DNA from: Monocercomonoides exilis
Lineage: Eukaryota > Preaxostyla > Oxymonadida > Polymastigidae
Assembly (NCBI GenBank): GCA_001643675.2
Contig: LSRY02000012.1
Coordinates: forward strand, 126,501-190,500
Direction: 5' to 3'
Length of the DNA: 64,000 nucleotides
Notes under the pieces: model-generated
What the model saw: the letters and a program-made list of their open reading frames with translations, nothing else
What the model was told of the DNA's origin: nothing
Databases searched by the model: none
Part shown: piece after piece, positions 38,758 through 51,453 of the stretch
Position numbering within the stretch: position 1 is the stretch's first letter
How the letters are laid out: every line of letters starts with the position of its first letter
Translations under genes and position numbers: made by a program

Positions 38758-41700
38758 CTATTCATCAATGAAAGTTAACTCCCATCCAAACAATGTTGAG
38801 TCTGCGCCCAGCGCATAAACATAAAACGTATTCACAAAAGTACCATTTTCCTCATTCAGAGCATTGCCATTCATTTCGCCACCCGCAAAAGAGCTGAATG
38901 ACATGCTTCCAAATGCATCCAACGGCTCTTCAGAGGCAGATGCCGCACAGTTCAAAGAAGGATACCAATAAGTCACGCCCACCAGTGGAATGTATGTGCA
39001 CTTTGTGTGTATTTCGAAGTCATTTTCATTGCGCGTGTGATTTCTTTGCGATGGCTGGAGTTTCGTTTTTCTGAGCAAAGTTGACGGTGAAATGGCATGC
39101 AGCATCGTTATTGGAGACAGAAAATAGCGGTATTGCGAGTCATCTGATTCAGAACACGAATCTGAAGAATCCTCAGCACCAGCTGTCAAAGATCGTTTTC
39201 CACATTTATTCATTCTTCGAGTGGAATAAGAGAAATCTTGAGAAGGAGGCTTCTGGAAAAGTGCAGGGAATCCATCGTCCATTTCTTCATCTTCCTCCTC
39301 CTCATCTTCTTCCTTAGAACTAAAAATATTTCTGCTCGCATTCTTCTTCTTCCTCTTCTTCTTCACAATTCTTCTTTTCCTCGAACCACCACTCACCTCC
39401 ATTCTCTTCCGTCTCTTCACAACTTCGCAGACGTAGATTGTTCCATCCATCTGGTTAGCAGCAAGAACAAGAGACAAAGGCGCAACCACCTCAACCAGCG
39501 ACAGCCGATCGATCGTTGTCTCAAAATCGGACGAATGTGGCACTTGCCGAATCATACGCTCAATTGAGCTGTGAATCTTCAGTGTGAACGGATCGATTAA
39601 ATACAGAGATTCTTTGGATGCCACAATAACCAAATAGTCTTTCAACCCACTTCCTTTGCCTTTTGTGCTCTGCTTGCGCAGTTGATGTGCAAACGAATTC
39701 ATAAATGCGCTTTCTCCTTTAGACAAATCCCTTTTATCAGAAAGAGCAGCAACAGATGTCTTCTCAGCAGATACATTTGGATGAGCCATGAGAGTGAAAG
39801 AATGATTTGGAGGATTCAGTTCAGGATATGTGGAGGAACTGTTCAAAGAAGTACTAAGGTTAATGTTTTTAATGATTTTCCTTTTATATTCATCAGAATC
39901 AAGTGAAAACAATGGATCGCTCTTTAAGAGATCATCAAATGTTTCATGCTGGTGAAGAGTTGGAGAAGGCGGGGCTTCTGCTAAAATGTCCTTTGCTATT
40001 TCCCTCAGGTCAGCATCAGGAGTGAGCTTTGTTTTGGAGCTGCAAAATTGCGTGTAAAATGGTGACAAGTTTTCAACTTTAGCTGTGCCTCTCGTATCAG
40101 AAACGTTATCCAACGGAGCATTTGAGCATTGCGCTCCAGGAATTGACTGTTGATCCGCAGAGTTTTCTTTTTCGGAATGAATCAGATTAAGATTAGTTCT
40201 GCTTTTTTGATAAAAAGATGATAGACGAGGAAATTTGTACTCTCTCTTTTTCTCTGAGATGCTCTGCAACAATGATGCTTCAGGTGAAATTGCAAAGGTC
40301 AAAGGAGATCGAGCAAAAGGATTTGTGAACGATGTTGCTACCAATTGCGGAGAAGAATAGAAACATGATTTCAGAATTAGCAGCATCTGATCAAATGTCA
40401 GTTTGGAATTGAAAGAGGAGCGAGGCAAAGGCTTCTGAGAAAGATGTCTCTTTTCTTTTTTAGGAGAACTTTCCACAGGCGTAAGCGTTTCAGAAAAGTC
40501 TTCTGAGAATTGCTTGATGATTGCCTGCCTCTTCTCCTCAAGCCTTTGAGATTTGCTAAACTGAGAAGATTTAAGGGATTCATCAGAAGTTTTTGAATCA
40601 CCCGGAAATAGTAATGAATTATTTTTGTTATGACTCGGCTGAGATTGCTGAAGGCATTCAAGAAAACTGTTGTCGGACTTTTCTTCCTGTGAGAAGTTTT
40701 CACCACAAATCTGCTTGTTTAATGGATAAGGAGAGAGACTGAGATTATTCTCTTCAAGCGAATTCTGGTTGCCGTTGCTGCTGGTGTTGTTATTGTTACT
40801 GGCAGATGTTCTCTCTGTTTGAGAAGATGAATCATAATTGAATGGAAATTCGCTTCTTTGCTTTTCAGATTGCTGATTGTTTGAGTATTCAGAGTCTTCT
40901 TCCTCTTCCTCTTCTTCTTCTTCCTCCTCTTCTTCATCCTCCTCCTCTTCCTCCTCTTCTTCAACTTTCTTCATATTCTGTTTTTCCAGAAGCCGTTTCT
41001 GTTTAAGAAGTCTGTCTGGCCAGAGAATTGCTGTTTCATCCTCACTGTTTGCAGAGTGGTCAATAATAAGCGATTCAAGTGAAGATGCAGAAGAAATGAA
41101 AGACGAATCAGAATCATCCTGAAGCAACAGCTGAGCCTCAGATCTTTCACCTCCTTCGCTGTTGTCAACCAATCCCCTTCGAATTGGATCAGTCGATTGA
41201 GTGCTTGGCTGAGTAGGAGCTGTTCCATCAGGATGCCCTTGAACACTCGATGTTTTTGGTGGCGATGGAGGCACAAGACACGAATGGCTGGTCAGTTCAC
41301 TTGAGATAAACGAATCATTCATAGAAAAATCACCAGCGATTGTTTGGCTTGAAGACGTTGGTGAATAACTTGAGATCGGCAAGTGAGTCTGGCTGAGTGA
41401 GGCTGAGGACACAGAATGCAGAGGAGTTACAGACTGGCTGTTCTGCTGCTGATTCTTACTTTGCTGCAGAAAGCTGCCAGTTTCAGACGAAGAAAGCGTT
41501 TCCAAAGAAGAATCGAGATACGAAAGAGAAGAATTGTTCAGGGAAGAGTTTCGCGATGAGAAAGTCCGTGAAAAACTGTGTGTATTTCTGTTGTACTTCC
41601 GACGAGGAATTCCATCAACAGGACGATTTTGTTCCAATATGTTATGACTTAATAAGGTCTGCCTGCTTTCAGCTGCATCTGATGAATTACCAATATCTGA

Positions 41701-44700
41701 CATTACGGACATCTGAGGAGAGGGCATCAAACGAGGCAGCTGAAGATATGTTTGGAAAACAGAAGAATCAGACATTCTCGAAAGAAGAAGGGGATGCAGC
41801 CGAACAGGTGCTTCAGCAGTGCTGCTGTTGGCATCTGAAACAGATTGCATGTCCGCAGCAGAATCAACTGCACTTTCGTTTAGCAAACTATGGTTGCTGT
41901 TTGCATTCTCGTTTTGAGCTTGTTTGTCGCTTTCTTTTGCCGATCCGTCCTGCAAATGTTCATCGCCTGGTTGAGTGTGCTGCGGGAGTGCTGGAACAGA
42001 AGAAGAGGCATTTGAATCCAAACTCTCCTGCAACTGTTGCCTCATACGCATCCTTTCCGCATTTTCTCGTCTGAATTCAACATCGCTAGCCCTTTTGACA
42101 GCGTTCTCTTTCATGCTCTGAAGCTCGACTCGAGTGAAAGGCAAAGCATACTCTGATTCCAATGAACTGTCATCCAAATCAGAATCTGATGAAACCTCTT
42201 CCTGTTGAACAGATTCCGTACCTTTGTTGGTTAACTCATCGCCTTTATTGCTTGTGTCGCTTTCACTTTGCTTTTCTTTTTTCTGTTCCAAAAGACTTTT
42301 TTCTTCGTCATGTTCACTATTTTCATTCCCGCTGGCAGTGTCAACGGCTAAAGGAATCAGAGGGATAACATCCTTGCTCGTGTTGTCTTTGGTGGATAGC
42401 TCTGATGGATTATCATCATTGCTTTGCCCAACAGCCTCCGATATGCTGCTTTCTGCCAACAAAGACAGCTCCTCTTTTGCATTTTCATTCCTCTCATTCC
42501 TCTCATTATTCTCATTATTCTTTTCGCTCTTATCACGTTCACAGCCTTCAAGGCTGCTTGTTTTGGAGGTTTTAATTTCAGAATTCTTTCCTTCTGCTTT
42601 CTTTGAAGAGTCAGAACGAAGAATCTGCTGCTCACTTTCATCGCTAAGCTCCAATCTGTCTTCTTCAGCTTCATCCAAAGAAGAATGTTTCTCATCTTCC
42701 TCCATCCGCTTTGTCTCGTCTTCATCGTCGTTTTTGTCAGCTCCTTCTGCTTCTCTGCTGAAATGCGATGGATCACTCTTCGGACTGGTATTATCCTGCT
42801 GCTGTTCGTCAGACAGATTAGAATTCTCCACACGATCCACACTCGTCACATTCTTCTCTTCTGCTCTTTCTTCGTCTTTCATTTCTTTCTCTTTTTTTTC
42901 GCTTTCTTGCAGCTCATTTTCAAGAGAAAGCCGCAAAGACCTGAACAGATTTTTAAATAGCCCTGAAGTCACAGGGAAAGACAGCGCCGGACAGCTACCT
43001 GAACCAACACGTTGTGTTTTTATTTCTAACGCATCGTCCTCTGCTCGATGCAGATCGATCGGCTCTTCAGATCGAAGTGTCGGGGTTTCTAAAGAAGGGT
43101 TATTCGTGAACGAAGAATCTTTAGAGGCTGTTCTTTCAAAGCTTGGCGAAGTAACAGTTATTCCGGAAGGAGAGTAAAACGGGCGAATTGAATCATCGTC
43201 TGAAAGTGAAATAACAGGGGAATTAGATAAAGGCGATTCTTGAGATTGAAGTGGTGATGATCGAGATGAAGACTGAGAAGAAGAAGAAGAAGAAGAAGAA
43301 GAAGAAGAAGAAGAAGAAGAAGAAGAAGAATTATGTACAGACGCTAATCTGTTTATGGTTAGGAGTGTATTCGCACTTTCTCTTTCTCTTTCTTCTTTTC
43401 TTTCTTCTTTTCTTTCTTCTTCTCTTTCTCTTTCTATGTCTCTTTCCCTTTCCTCTTCAAATCCATCGTTTGGCACCATAATTGGTGAAAATGAAAAAAC
43501 ATCGGATGAAGACTCTTCACCCGGCTGGTGAAAGAACGGTTGAAATGGCAGTGAGCTATCAGACTCAAGTCGCAAACTTGACTGATAAAGCGGTCCGTGT
43601 GCGAGAGGCAAGAGAGGACTGTTAATCTCCAATTGAGAACTGCTGTCTCTTCTTTCTGCTCTCTGAGAGTTGTCATGCCCTGTCGTTGCACTTTCGCTCG
43701 CCTGTCTGCCTGAAAGACCCTCACTTGCACTCTGCTCTGACGGTGGAGAAGAAACAGCAAGGGAATGCCATCCGCTGCCTTGGGTGTTTCTGTCGGTCAC
43801 ACCATCTCTTTGCGCTCTTCCAGTTTCAACGAGACTGATTGGCGTTCTTCGAGAAGGTGTTTGGAGCAACAGGAGATGGCTGGCGCCTCTATTCGCTTCT
43901 GCCTCTTCATTCGCGATGAAGTCGTCGACTGCCTCGTCAACTGAGATCAGCCGAACAGACGGCGAAAACTGCGCCCGCTGCTCTTCTGTCAGGCTGCCGA
44001 GGCTGTCGTAGACTTGAGTCCTGATCAGCTGCTGTCCGCTCCTTTCATCATCAAGACTAGCAGTAGCAGTAGCAGTAGCAGTAGCAGGAGGAGGAGGAGG
44101 AGGAGGAGGAGAAAAAGGAGGAGGAGAAAGAGGAGGAGGAGGAGGAGATGAAGGAGAAGGAATAGGAAGGCGAGAACGATAAGAAGGAATAAAACAAAAA
44201 GAAGCTACAGACAAAAGAGAAGAAATAAAAGGATGAGAAGGAGGAGAAGAAGGAGAAGAAGGAGGAGGAGAAGAAGGAGAAGGAGGAGAAAGATGAGGAG
44301 GATGAGGAGGAGAAAGAGAAGAAGAAGAAGAAGAAGAAGAAGGAGATGAAGGAGAAGGAGAAGGAGATGAAGGAGAAGGAAGAGGAAGGCGAGAACGACA
44401 AGAAGGAATAAAAGGGGGGGAAGCTACAGACAAAAGAGAAAAAAGAGAAGGATGAGAAAAATGAGAAGTAGGAGAAGGAGGAGAAGGAGGAGAAGGAGGA
44501 GAAAGATGAGAAGGAGGAGGAGGAGGAGGAGAAGTGGGAGAAGGAGGAGAAGGAGGAGAAGGAGGAGGATGAGGAGGAGGATGAGGAGGAGGAAGAGAAG
44601 GAGGAGGAGGAGATGTGATATGCAGAGGAGGCGTCGAAAATTCAGAGATTGTGTTTTCGAATGTACCAAGCAGCTCCTCATTCTCATGAACAAGCCGCTC

Positions 44701-47281
44701 GAATGCTGTACGTTGATTCAGTTCTTCGCTTGACGGATTTTCAGTGTTTTCGCTCAGGTGAGAAAGAAAGCCTCTCGCAAACAGCTCGCTCAAAGAATGA
44801 TGTTCATGTGCTCCTCTTGTGCTGTTTATCAGCCCTTCGCTTCCTCTGGCACCTCCTTCAGCTCCATGCGCATGATCTGAAAGAGTGTCAGATGAAATAT
44901 GCTCGTTGCCTTCGTGAAAGAACGGATCGTTCCGTTCATTCAACTCGGGCTGCAGAGATGTTTGTTGAATCTGTTGCCGACGCAAGCTATCAACAGTTGT
45001 GCCATTAACCTCAGGAAACAACTCAGCAGGTTCGTATGACAATGAAGGTGAGGGCAATATTCGTGGAGTTGCAACGAATGAAGGATCGGAAAATCGTACT
45101 CTGATCGAAGGATCTGCATTTCTTTGGATATTTGGGCGATTAATTTCACGATCAAATGTTGCATCCAATGATCCCCTTCTGCCAAATAAAGGAGAAGCAG
45201 GTTGTCGTTGATCGTGTTGCTGAGTGCCTTGGCTATTGGCAGTATCCCTTTCAAAAGACGCAGAAAAGCTCGATGCTCGTCGATTGCGCAGGAGTAGCAG
45301 TGGAGACTCAACTCTCCGCCGACCGTCGTCTGGCCGTCTGACAATCGGCCTATTTGCAGTCCGGCTGTTTTCACGAAGAACATGTGAGGGAGTAAAGGGT
45401 AGAGGAGCAACGCTTCTATAGTTTCTGTCGTTTTCAAAGGTGAGCTGTTCGGGTGTAGTTTGTCGTAAATGGTGAACACTTTGAGGTGAAGTTGGTTCCG
45501 GATGCTCAATAAACGAAGGGTGTGGAAGAGGAGAAAAGGACAAAAAGTGCGAAGGAGGCGAATCAGGAGGCAGCATGTGCGGAACAGAATACCGGAACAG
45601 CATGTTCGGTGGACGAATCATTGGAAAAGCGGGCACAAACGGACCGAAGGTGCTATTCATGAATCTGTTGTTATTGCTACCGAAAGCAAAGGGTCTTGGA
45701 GTAGCTAATGAAGGAACGAGAAATGGATTCTCGTTGAGCATTCTGAACCCAGAAAAATGGTGAAACGGGGGCGAACTGAACATGCTCGGCAATAACCTGA
45801 TCGGATTCCACAGTTTGCTTGTCAAGTTTTGCTCTTCGCGAAGCAGAAGCAGCGGTTGAAGGGTGTCTTTGAACCTTTTGGAAAGCAAAGCCTTTGTCTG
45901 CTTTTGGATTGTATCCAGACTGATTCGACGATGATTTGATGGTTTTAACCTTCCATCATTGCTCTCATCATCATCGTCGTCGTCGTCGTTGTCGTCTTCA
46001 CCATTGCCATCTCTTTCTCCAGAACTACTATCAAAATCTTCATTTTCACTTCCTTCTCCATATTTGTCTTCTAATTTAAGTTCTTTTCCTTCTTTTCCTT
46101 CTTTGCCATCTTCCTCTTCATCGCAGCTTTTATCCCCATCAAACTCCTCAGCAGAAACACATCCCTTCCATTCTCTCACGTTTCTTTTGCTGACAAAACG
46201 AACAGACCATATCCAAAACACATCAGGCGCAGGATTTCTGCTAATGCGGTTACTGGGTTCGCCATCGCTATCACTGTCATCATCAGACGTTATCTCATAA
46301 ATGCTGTCTGTATTTTCATTGGAGGAGTCACTTGAGGAAAGCTGACTGAGAGAAGAAAACAAGTGAGGAAGAAACGTTCTTGTTTTATGGCGCTTCAGAG
46401 GAGGCAATCCGTACATCCTGTGAAGTCTCAAGCGCTTTGATGCACGATGAAGTGGATTGTCAAAAAACGAGAGGAGGCGAATGGTCGACCTCAAAACAGG
46501 CGGAAGAGGCGGCGAATCGAGCGGAATCGGATAGCAAAAAGAGGACTTTTCTGCGGCTCGTGGCAGAATCCGCTTCGGATTGCTTGGAGCAGACGAATGG
46601 CTGCTTGGATGCTCCAACATTGAGTCAGAAAGCACTTCAATGAAACGAGTGAGAGCGGGTGATGCTTGCGGAGGCTGCGGATGAGGCGGAGAAAGATTAG
46701 CCGTTCTGCTGGCGGTTTTTTTGCTCTCCAAATGAGGCAGCGAAATGATATGCGCATGTTTTTGATTGGACAATCTCTTTTTGTTTCTGTAAGAATGAGT
46801 GCAAAGAATCTCATTTTTCATTTGATTTTTGCGGAAACAGTTTAAAATGAACTTCCCAAATGGTGCAGAACTAAACACAGACGAAACTGAAGTGAAGGCA
46901 GGAGAAAAAGTGAGGCGAGGAATGAAAATGGATGGAGTGAATTTTGCGAGTGACGTGTTGAAAGCATAGTTTGGCAGAGGACATCCAGCAAGCCCCAATA
47001 AAGGCTTTAAAGAGGCATCACTTTGATTAGCATTGTGCGGATGATACGAGTCATCAGAATCAAAAATGAAATTTGAAACCACAAAAGAACTAGAACTTCT
47101 GATGCTCGACTGAGACGGATGATCCGATGAGAGATAAGCCAGCGTTCGGTCATCAGAGTCGCTGCTGTCGTTATCACTTAGAAAGCGACCTGGTGGAAAT
47201 ACAGGTGAATGTGGGTGGAAGAAGTGCATATGAGGCGAAGGGAATGAAACATCACCACTACTACTGCGACTACTACTGCGA

Positions 47282-47317
<36 letters not shown>

Positions 47318-50300
47318 AAGCTGAAGCTGTCAGAAAGCATGTCATCTTGCGAGATGGAAGGACTGCTCAGCAGCAAAGCACAGGTGTCGTCTTCGTCTGG
47401 ATGTGTGCCACTGGCTGTGGAGTCTCCAATGTCAGAGTTCGTGTTGAGCAGCCCAATTTGGTTGCTGCTTGCATCAGATGCAGACGGGCCTTGCAGTGCG
47501 ACAGGAGCGGTGTGCGAAAAGGACGAAGCCAGCGAATTGTCAGATGGGGCTTGAAAAGGGTGAATAAGAGGATAATTGAAGACGATTGGTAAGGGCACAT
47601 TGAACACTGCACGTGGCAAGGCTTCAGATGCCGGCGGGGAAGGCGCAGAAAAGTCGAGCGGAAGATTGGCATGAGTTCCACCTGTGTTTTCGTTAATGAT
47701 ATCTGGAGGAGAAGGCAAAACCCACTCGTTCTGCGCATTTTGTGTTGGAGGAACAAGAGAAAGCACATTTTGAGTGTTTTGTGTGTTTTGTGCGTTTGCC
47801 TGGATGGGTTGAGACAAAGGGAAATTGACTGGCTGAAGTGCTGGGGCAGCATAAGGCCATGAGCCACTCGAAGGAGGCTGATTGGCTGCATTTTGTGAAA
47901 GAGGCTGAGGATACTGAACATACAACTGCAGCGGAGCTTGTTGGAGAGGAGGTTGCGGAAAAGAAGGAGGTTGCAGAGAAGACGGAGGCTGAGGAAAAGA
48001 TGGAGGATACATATTAAACGAAAGATGCACAGGAGGTGGAAAAGATAGAAGGGGCTGAGGAGGTTGAAAAGATGGAGGAAGAAGAGGAGGCTGAGGAGGC
48101 TGAGGAGGCTGAGGAGGCTGAGGAAGCTGAGGAATGAGAGAAGGCTGAGGAAGGAGAGAAGGCTGAGGAAGGAGAGAAGGCTGAGGAAGGAGAGAAGGCT
48201 GATGATGAAGAGGATGAAGAGGAAGGATAGGAGACTGAGGAGGCAGAGAAGATGGAGGAGGCAGATTGTTCTGGATCAATTGATTTGGATGCTGCATGTC
48301 GAATTGTGGCTGCCCTGGAATCGATGGCATTGATGGCATTGATGGCATTGGTGGAGTGAGGAAGGGATAAGTGAAATTATACGAAGGAAGAACTGGCGTA
48401 GTAATTGAAGAAGAAGCAGGAAAAGCAGAAAAAGGAGAAGGAGAAGAGGCAGAAGCAGAAACGAAAGGATAAGCTGGAGGACTCGGAAACAGAGGATGTC
48501 TTATCACTTCTGAAGCATCAGAATACTGTCCAGTGCTTGGCAGACTCTGATTGTCTTGTCTGTTTGTTTGGGGCGCAGATGAAGTTGCAATCACAGTTGC
48601 AGTTGGAGTGGATGTTTGCTCGTTTGTTTTGGGCCTTCTGCCCAGCAGCGGAGGTTTCGAAACAGAAGAGTGACTGGAAGAGTCTGAGTCACTCGAGACA
48701 GATGCGACACTTCGTTTGATCCTTTTCACTTTCTTCCTTTTTGGCGCTGCCCCGTCCCATCGGTGCAACGTCGAAGGCAGCTTCACTCTTCTCCTTTCTC
48801 TTTCGCATCCATCGTCTGTAGTTTCGCTCTCTTCCGTCTCTTCTGCATCCTTCAAGAAGTCAGCAGAGGATGACGGAAAATGATGGAGCGAGGCACTTTT
48901 GTTTAATGTTTCACATTCTTTTTTGCCATTTTGAGAGTTTTGCTGTTTGCTGTCTTGCTTCTTCTGCTTCTCCACCTGCGCCTTTCTTTTCTTTTTCGAC
49001 TCTCTCGCTTTCTTCAGCCTCCTTTTTTGCCTCTTTTTGTCTTCTTTCTTTGTTCTGACTCTGGACGATCGAAACAGCAAAGCCCTGTCTTCAAATGCCG
49101 CCTGAAGAGTTCTCCTTTCATTTGCACCGTTCTGACTGCCACTCAAACTCTGTTCTTTTTCTGCCTTCTCCTCTGCTCCTCTGCAGACGCTCAGCACATT
49201 CCAGCTCTCAACACTGCCTCCTCCTTCTCTCACAGCCCAAATGCGGAGCGAGCCGTCTGTCGAACCGGAGGCCACAAACAGGCCGCAGGGGCTGATGTCC
49301 AGTGCGGGGATGTTGTGGTAGTGCCCCTTCAGAAGCAGCTGGAAGGGAGAGACATAAAGAGGAAGTTCGTGCGGTGCTGAAGAAAACCTTGAAATGATAG
49401 AGGATTCTGTGTTGAGAGAAAGAGGCTCAAAAGACTTTTCTGACGCTCTTGAAAGTGGGGCTGTCAACTTTGAAGAAGAAGAAGAAGAAGAAGAAGAACA
49501 GGAGGAGGAGGGGGAGGAGGATGAACGCAAAGTTGAAGACTGCTGAAAATGATTGTGTCTGCAACATTCAGCTGATGATGCTATTAAATTGCTTTCAATT
49601 GCTTGCCCAATGACATCGCTGAGATGAAAATGAAAACGTTTATTGGTGAACGGGAACATCAGGCTTTTCATTGGATCCTCTCGAAATGACGAGATGGACT
49701 CGCAATCTGGACAGACTTCTGGCTTTGGCTTTAAATCGAACAAAGAAACTTGATGCGAGTTGGAAGATGTGGCAAAAATAGCGTTTTTTGATGCCAATGA
49801 TGATGCATCTTGAGGCACTGCAATCCCCCAGGCTTGGTCCAACTTTCCTTTTCTATCCATGTGACTTTCATTTGATAAATTTCCAAAAAAAGTTAAAATA
49901 ATACGTTTATTCAAAATAATGATAGCAGACTTCAATAAAATGAGAGAAAAATCAAGGCCATCCTTTTCCTTGTTCTCCGAAAGTTTCATTGGAGGAATTC
50001 TCCAAACGCAAACAGCACCAGAACACTTTGTCGCAATTAAAACGTTCAAGTTGTGGAGAACACCACAGCGAATTTGATTAATATCACTCTAAATCATTAA
50101 AAAAATAAAAATGCTCTATTTTGAAAACAATTTAAGAAATATTCAAACTTGATCAGATGCAATCGAAAGATTTGCAACTGGGATTGAAGAAGCAAGTTTT
50201 CCAATTATTATTTGAAAAACTAAAATTTCATGCTTCACTGCGACAAATAAAAAGCGACCATCAATGGAAACACTTACCAAATTTAATTTCTAATGCAAAT

Positions 50301-50445
50301 GAATAATGAAGCGTGTTAAACTTTCACATTATCACACCCAACTGCATATTTCAGATAACTCTAATTTTGTTGCAAAAAGTTGCTTAACAATAAAGCGTCT
50401 GGTTCCAAAAACGATGGTATTTCCTTTGTTTGTATTAATGTCCAT
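38758..50445 (-). CDS. CRT10-like WD40 protein with a very long disordered middle, 3,859 residues
   Basis: Three exons join in phase: 50338-50445, 50149-50289 and 38758-50088 (introns of 48 and 60 nt, donors GTGTGA and GTTTGA). The start is MDINTNKGNTIVFG. The N-terminal 400 residues form beta-propeller-like blades: VSIDGRFLFVAVKHEILVFQ, DINQIRCGVLHNLNVLIA and GHYHNIPALDISPCGLFVAS...DGSLRIWAV. The last 300 residues resume this pattern (LVIVASKESLYLIDPF, LSLVLAANQMDGTIYVCEV, FYVYALGADSTLFGWEL). The order of motifs, including HNIP and the closing propeller strands, resembles fungal CRT10 (a negative regulator of ribonucleotide reductase genes), but this is from memory. Between the two halves lie about 3,000 residues of Ser, Pro, Gln, Glu and Asp-rich sequence with many tandem repeats. 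WD40 scaffold is firm; CRT10 kinship is tentative. Confidence 0.8.
40890..40970 (-). repeat. Poly-Glu coding tract (purine on coding strand)
   Basis: The coding strand has repeated GAA/GAG codons encoding more than 25 acidic residues. It is part of the disordered middle of the CRT10-like protein. Confidence 0.9.
43274..43330 (+). repeat. (GAA)n trinucleotide repeat encoding poly-Ser on the minus strand
   Basis: About 18 perfect GAA units on the plus strand. The minus-strand gene reads them as TCT serine codons. Confidence 0.95.
44080..44616 (-). repeat. 540-bp purine-biased tract encoding Pro/Ser repeats, with internal direct duplication
   Basis: The plus strand is almost all G and A with few interruptions (GGA, GAA, GGAGAA units). 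The minus-strand gene reads it as PPS, PPP and PSPPSP repeats. Within it, about 90 bp at 44150-44240 is repeated at about 44369-44457: both copies encode SVAS....FIPS.RSRLP.PSPSS. So a unit of roughly 220 bp was duplicated and then diverged. Confidence 0.85.
47284..47334 (+). repeat. (CTG)n repeat encoding Ser (AGC) on the minus strand
   Basis: About eleven CTG units on the plus strand followed by two AAGCTG variants, preceded by CTACTGCGA units that encode SRSRSS. It lies in the disordered middle of the CRT10-like gene. Confidence 0.9.
48060..48210 (-). repeat. Tandem QPP and 18-bp LLPQPS repeats
   Basis: The coding strand carries at least four copies of an 18-bp unit encoding the hexapeptide LLPQPS (last copy varied), followed by a 9-bp unit encoding PPQ repeated about four times. 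This expanded minisatellite sits in coding sequence. Confidence 0.9.
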
Positions 50446-50634
50446 TTTGGACATTTAGATAATTTTGAAAAATTGTATCAAATATTTTTTTCTGAAACAA
50501 AAAATAAAATAAGGCTATTTGATCATAAAAACGCAAGTGTTATTCGTTAAACTGATGCTAACAATACAAAAAATATAAAATAAATTTAATTAAACTAAAA
50601 ATATTTAACAACAAATTGGTTAAAAAAGCAGAAT
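50446..50634. other. Spacer between CRT10-like start and FKBP 3' end
   Basis: 189 bp, AT-rich, no gene. It must hold the promoter of the CRT10-like gene and the 3' flank of the FKBP gene, both on the minus strand. Confidence 0.5.
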
Positions 50635-51363
50635 TCAAAGTTCATCATCTTCTTCATCATCATCGTCATCATCGCCTCCAAGTGATGCTTTCTGAATCAT
50701 TCTTCCACCACCAGGAGCTTCTTCGCCTCTAAGATTTGCTTGAGCCCTTAGTCTCCGCTCTTCCTTTTTCTTTGCTTCAATTCGCTCTTGTGCAGTTTTT
50801 CTTCTTCGATTTGAATTTTTATTGTACCACACAAGCTCAATGTCATAAATAAGAGTAGCATTACCTTTTAAAAATAAATTTGAAAAGAAAAAGCTACGCA
50901 ACAACAAAGCAAACCTGGTATTGATCCAGGAATTCCTTTTTTTCCATATCCAAGCTCGGGAGGAACCGTAAGTCTGCGCTTTTCCCCAGGACACATTCCA
51001 ATAAGCCCTTCTTCCCAACCTTTAAGAACTTTTGTAAACCCAAGATAAAACTCGTAGGGTTGTGCTCTCTCAAAAGAACTATCAAAAACTCTATCATTTG
51101 TATAAAGACGTCCAGTGTAATGAATCTTGGGGGATAAAATTCAAAAAAGAAGAGTATTTGTTATATGAAATTCAATTAAGAGAATTTAAAAAAGGACAAA
51201 CTCCCACTTTATTTCCAAGTTTCACTCCTGGCTCGCACTTCTCTCCTTCCTGAAGAACTTCAATTTGAAGCTCAGAAGGAGGAGGAGGCTTCAATTTTGT
51301 TGAATATGGATTTGCGTCTCCAAGGCTTAGTGCTAGTAAGTTTACTAAAACAACAAAAAGCAT
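50635..51363 (-). CDS. ER-type FKBP peptidyl-prolyl cis-trans isomerase, 200 residues
   Basis: Three exons: 51202-51363, 50915-51125 and 50635-50864 (introns 76 and 50 nt, donors GTTTGT and GTTTGC), with consistent phase; the stop is TGA. Residues 1-16 (MLFVVLVNLLALSLGD) form a signal peptide. One FKBP domain follows at about 30-145, with the active-site words VGIHYTGRL, FDSSF, KVLKGWEEGL, GEKRRLTVPPELGYG and IYDIELV. The enzyme accelerates proline isomerisation during folding in the secretory pathway. After the domain come a basic helix (RRRKTAQERIEAKKKEERR) and an acidic tail ending EEDDEL; the terminal DDEL is a probable ER-retrieval signal. Length and layout match FKBP2/FKBP14-like foldases. 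Its start is only 90 bp from the CCT4 start on the other strand. Confidence 0.95.
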
Positions 51364-51453
51364 GAAAAATCACAAAAACATAATTGATTCCCATATTACT
51401 ATACAAAAGACAAAACAAGGATCACAAAACAAACAACCACAAGCCAAACAAAA
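51364..51453. promoter_or_regulatory. 90-bp bidirectional upstream region of FKBP and CCT4
   Basis: Two divergent start codons are separated by only 90 bp of A-rich DNA (plus strand). Any promoters must be shared or overlap transcribed DNA. No known element was recognised. Confidence 0.6.

Noticed and set aside
42224-43177. 317-codon plus-strand Ser/Phe-rich open frame
   Set aside because: It is the reverse reading of Glu/Asp and Ser-rich codons of the CRT10-like gene. The composition is that of an antisense shadow.
48060-48210. Regular repeats that could suggest a CRISPR-like array
   Set aside because: Units are 9-18 bp, directly adjacent without unique spacers, and are translated in frame as LLPQPS/QPP. 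This is a coding minisatellite in a eukaryotic gene.
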